Below, piece after piece: positions 61,827-64,000 of a stretch of 64,000 bases of DNA. This stretch comes from JAUVKA01 sp964465145 (GTDB taxonomy: Bacteria; Bacteroidota; Bacteroidia; Bacteroidales; UBA12481): contig CAYXJR010000014.1 of assembly GCA_964465145.1 (NCBI GenBank), forward strand, positions 7,160 to 71,159. Reading direction: 5' to 3'. Both the position numbers and the translations under genes were made by a program. Within the stretch, counting starts at the first letter, position 1, and each line of letters begins with the position of its first letter. The notes under the pieces are model-generated. The model did no database searches. It had not been told where the DNA came from and saw nothing but the letters and a program-made list of their open reading frames with translations.

Positions 61827-63952
61827 AGTATATTGATCTCCTTAATGGCAGCAGCAGCAGCTCTTTCAACAACATTGCGGTGAGTTTTCCGGGTGGCAGC
61901 CTCTTTAAGGAATGCCAGTTGCCTTTTACTTCCGGTTTTCCCAATGGAGCGGAGAGCTTCTGCCTGTACAACATAACTATCATCAGACTCGTAAACTTTT
62001 TTGAAGAACTTTATCAGCGAAGGATCATTCAGGTCTCCAAGAATGCGAATAGCCGACTGCCTGACTTTCGAGTTCTCATCCTTAATGGCACCTTTTATCA
62101 GATCCAAATGATCCTTAACGGCATATTGTCCAAGCTTTACTAATGCGGCCTGGCGAACGGCCCAGAAGGAATCGTCAGTAGCCCGTTTCGACCATTCTGC
62201 TTTGGTGACCGGATCTTCACTATAAGATTTTAACTCGTTAACAGCCCATAACCGACCTATGACATCATCATTTTGGGCCTGAAATATTAATTCCTGTAGT
62301 GATTTATTAAATGTCCACTCTTTGAGCAGGTAGTTTCCTTCATCAAACCTGACCAGAAGAGGTTCGGAGTCAAAGGCAAAATCGAAAATCTCCATTTTGT
62401 TCTTTAGCCAGACTTCCTTAACAATTTTGTTATCAGAAAAGGTAAATCCGAGGTTCACTGGTACAGTATAGATCGGTACCCCCGGAAGGGAATCCTGTTT
62501 TTGTAAGATCTTAATAATAAGGGTTTTTCGTGATTCATCCCAGGCCTTGGTTACCTCAAAAACAGCATGACCCGGACTGAAAATGTACTGTTCAAAGAAC
62601 CAGTCCATATTCTTTCCGCTCACTTCTTTCACGGTCTTCATAAAGTCATGCGTATCGACCGGTTTGAATTCATTCTCATGTAAAAAGGTACTGAGAACTC
62701 TGAAAAAAGTATCATCACCCAGAATATATCTCAAGAGGTGCAGGACATTAGCTCCTTTGGGATAGGTATGGCTGTCGAAATTATCTCCTGGATTGTTGTA
62801 CCTGTTGAATACAATTGGCCGGATATATCGGTTATGAGCCTCATTCAGGTATTGATTTTTCTTACCCAGCAAATCATAGGCACCTGCATCCTCGCCATAT
62901 TCATTCCGGGTGTACATATAATCAGAATAGGTTCCGAAGCTCTCATTCAGCCAAGTGTGCTCCCAGCTTCTCAGTGTAATTAAATCGCCCCACCACTGAT
63001 GGGCAATTTCATGCGCTATAATCCTTTCGTAGGAAAAATCCTTTTCGGCATTTTTATCCGTCACTGCACCTTCACCCAATAGAGTTGCAGAGGTAGCTTC
63101 GGCTCCTCCTCCCATATAGGGCGATATTACCTGGTCGTATTTTGCCCAGGGATACTCATAATTATATAACTTATTGAAGAAACTGATCATGTGCGGAGTT
63201 TTCTTGAAAGAGTTCCGTGCATCCTCTGCATGATAATGATATACCCAATAATCGATTGGCAGAGATCCCAGCGAATCTTCTATGACTTCAAAATCTCCGA
63301 TACTTAAATTGAACAGATAGGTTGAGTGTGGCAGCTCCTGGCTCCAGTGCCAGGTTTTTGTTTCTTTGGCAGCATCTTCGCTAACTCCAACCAGCCGGCC
63401 ATTCGACAATACCTTATTTTCTTTCCTTACAGTAACTATCATTTCGTCGGTAACCTTATCGTTGGGATAGTCATAACAGGGTACCCATTGATGCAATTTA
63501 TTCGGAAAGCAATCCGAAGATGCCATCTTCGGGTTCGTTGGTGTTTCATCAAAAAACCGAAGGCCCAATATCGGTTGATCAAGCTTGTAGCTGACCGTAA
63601 ATTGAATAGTATCTCTATGGCTATAACTCCTGTTGAAATTGATAATTACCTGATCATCTGTTTGCTCAAAGGGAAGGGCTTTCCCATGGCTGTCGGTCAC
63701 CTTGATGACAACAAGGAATTCGGCATCAAGCATACACTTATCCAAACCGTTGTTTAGCGGGCTCATAGTGATCTGATTATCACCGGTCAGCGACTTTTTA
63801 TCCAGATCAACATTCAGGCTGATCTTATAGTGAATGGCATCAAACTCCCGGGACCTTTCGTGCTGAACAGGCCGCTGGTAAATATCAGCCGTCTGTGCAT
63901 TGACTATTTGCGACAGAAGCACAAGGCAAATAATTAAAATCTTTGTTTTCAT
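61823..63952 (-). CDS. M1-family metallo-aminopeptidase with HEAT-like repeats
   Basis: The 709 residues start with a signal peptide (ending near VNAQTADI). The zinc site is H314-E315-I-A-H318 followed 18 residues on by E337 (WLNESFGTY). The substrate-binding GxMEN motif is replaced by GGGAEATSA. Residues about 560–709 form HEAT-like repeats (EWSKRATDDSFWAVRQAALV, DENSKVRQSAIRILGDLN), as in M1 enzymes that release N-terminal residues from peptides. It overlaps the GH106-like gene by 4 bases. The ATG at 63952 lies near the window end, and any promoter would lie just upstream. Confidence 0.93.
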   Translation of the reverse strand: MKTKILIICLVLLSQIVNAQTADIYQRPVQHERSREFDAIHYKISLNVDLDKKSLTGDNQITMSPLNNGLDKCMLDAEFLVVIKVTDSHGKALPFEQTDDQVIINFNRSYSHRDTIQFTVSYKLDQPILGLRFFDETPTNPKMASSDCFPNKLHQWVPCYDYPNDKVTDEMIVTVRKENKVLSNGRLVGVSEDAAKETKTWHWSQELPHSTYLFNLSIGDFEVIEDSLGSLPIDYWVYHYHAEDARNSFKKTPHMISFFNKLYNYEYPWAKYDQVISPYMGGGAEATSATLLGEGAVTDKNAEKDFSYERIIAHEIAHQWWGDLITLRSWEHTWLNESFGTYSDYMYTRNEYGEDAGAYDLLGKKNQYLNEAHNRYIRPIVFNRYNNPGDNFDSHTYPKGANVLHLLRYILGDDTFFRVLSTFLHENEFKPVDTHDFMKTVKEVSGKNMDWFFEQYIFSPGHAVFEVTKAWDESRKTLIIKILQKQDSLPGVPIYTVPVNLGFTFSDNKIVKEVWLKNKMEIFDFAFDSEPLLVRFDEGNYLLKEWTFNKSLQELIFQAQNDDVIGRLWAVNELKSYSEDPVTKAEWSKRATDDSFWAVRQAALVKLGQYAVKDHLDLIKGAIKDENSKVRQSAIRILGDLNDPSLIKFFKKVYESDDSYVVQAEALRSIGKTGSKRQLAFLKEAATRKTHRNVVERAAAAAIKEINIL

Positions 63953-64000
63953 GTGTATATAATTTTGTAAACTATTGAAATTCAGTAAAATAAAAAAACA

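Noticed and set aside
1..64000. CRISPR arrays, rRNA genes, riboswitches and replication origin
   Set aside because: No regularly spaced repeats, rRNA segments, recognisable riboswitch cores or DnaA-box clusters were noticed on reading.

Overview
The window comes from a Bacteroidota chromosome. Supporting signs are TAnnTTTG promoter elements a short distance upstream of many starts, a secreted C10 protease with a type IX secretion C-terminal domain, an ftsX–DUF3098–uppP–truB–queA gene order, FISUMP and DUF4249 lipoproteins, and scarce Shine-Dalgarno sequences. The exact order or genus cannot be fixed from the sequence alone.

Layout. 1–7.6 kb: an M14 carboxypeptidase cut by the window edge, a 5'-truncated Crp/Fnr remnant, a NrtR-type regulator, a DPP-IV-like peptidase, a TolC-type channel, tsaB and efp. 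7.6–11.9 kb (minus): cvpA–tyrS–Wzz-like–O-antigen-ligase-like. 11.9–20.6 kb: a GH3-fold adenylate-forming protein, a secreted protein, a deoxynucleoside kinase, a PfkB sugar/nucleoside kinase, a NagB-like/PIG-L fusion, a PKD–FISUMP lipoprotein and ubiX. 20.6–29.5 kb: comF, then a surface-glycan locus with a Wzx flippase, nonulosonic acid (sialic/legionaminic type) synthesis genes neuD–neuB–neuC–ptmE-like–neuA, a GT2 transferase and an NGPSL-motif protein that may be the nonulosonate transferase. 29.6–34 kb: housekeeping genes ftsX, DUF3098, uppP, truB, queA and a family 4 uracil-DNA glycosylase. 34.1–38.6 kb: two secreted proteins.

38.8–47.7 kb is an accessory region. It holds a decayed HigA-type antitoxin, a DUF4153-like membrane protein, a small lipoprotein, a complete HipBA pair with an operator at its promoter, a complete HigBA pair, and then a 3.2-kb segment bounded by a 24-base copy of the tRNA-Asn 3' end on one side and the intact tRNA-Asn on the other. 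The only gene in that segment is a 958-residue fusion: a class III cyclase-like domain (with two key residues replaced), membrane segments, a PEGA-like domain, a formylglycine-generating-enzyme-like domain and an alpha/beta hydrolase. A 28-bp perfect palindrome and an orphan MNT nucleotidyltransferase follow.

48.8–57.1 kb is a branched-chain (leucine-type) acyl-CoA degradation cluster: biotin-dependent carboxylase alpha and beta subunits, an enoyl-CoA hydratase, an acyl-CoA dehydrogenase, a two-subunit 3-oxoacid CoA-transferase and a divergent HMG-CoA-lyase-like gene. Together they could take a methylcrotonyl-type acyl-CoA to acetyl-CoA and acetoacetyl-CoA. 57.1–64 kb (minus): a GH29 fucosidase-like enzyme, a large GH106-like lipoprotein glycosidase and an M1 aminopeptidase, the last two overlapping by 4 bases.
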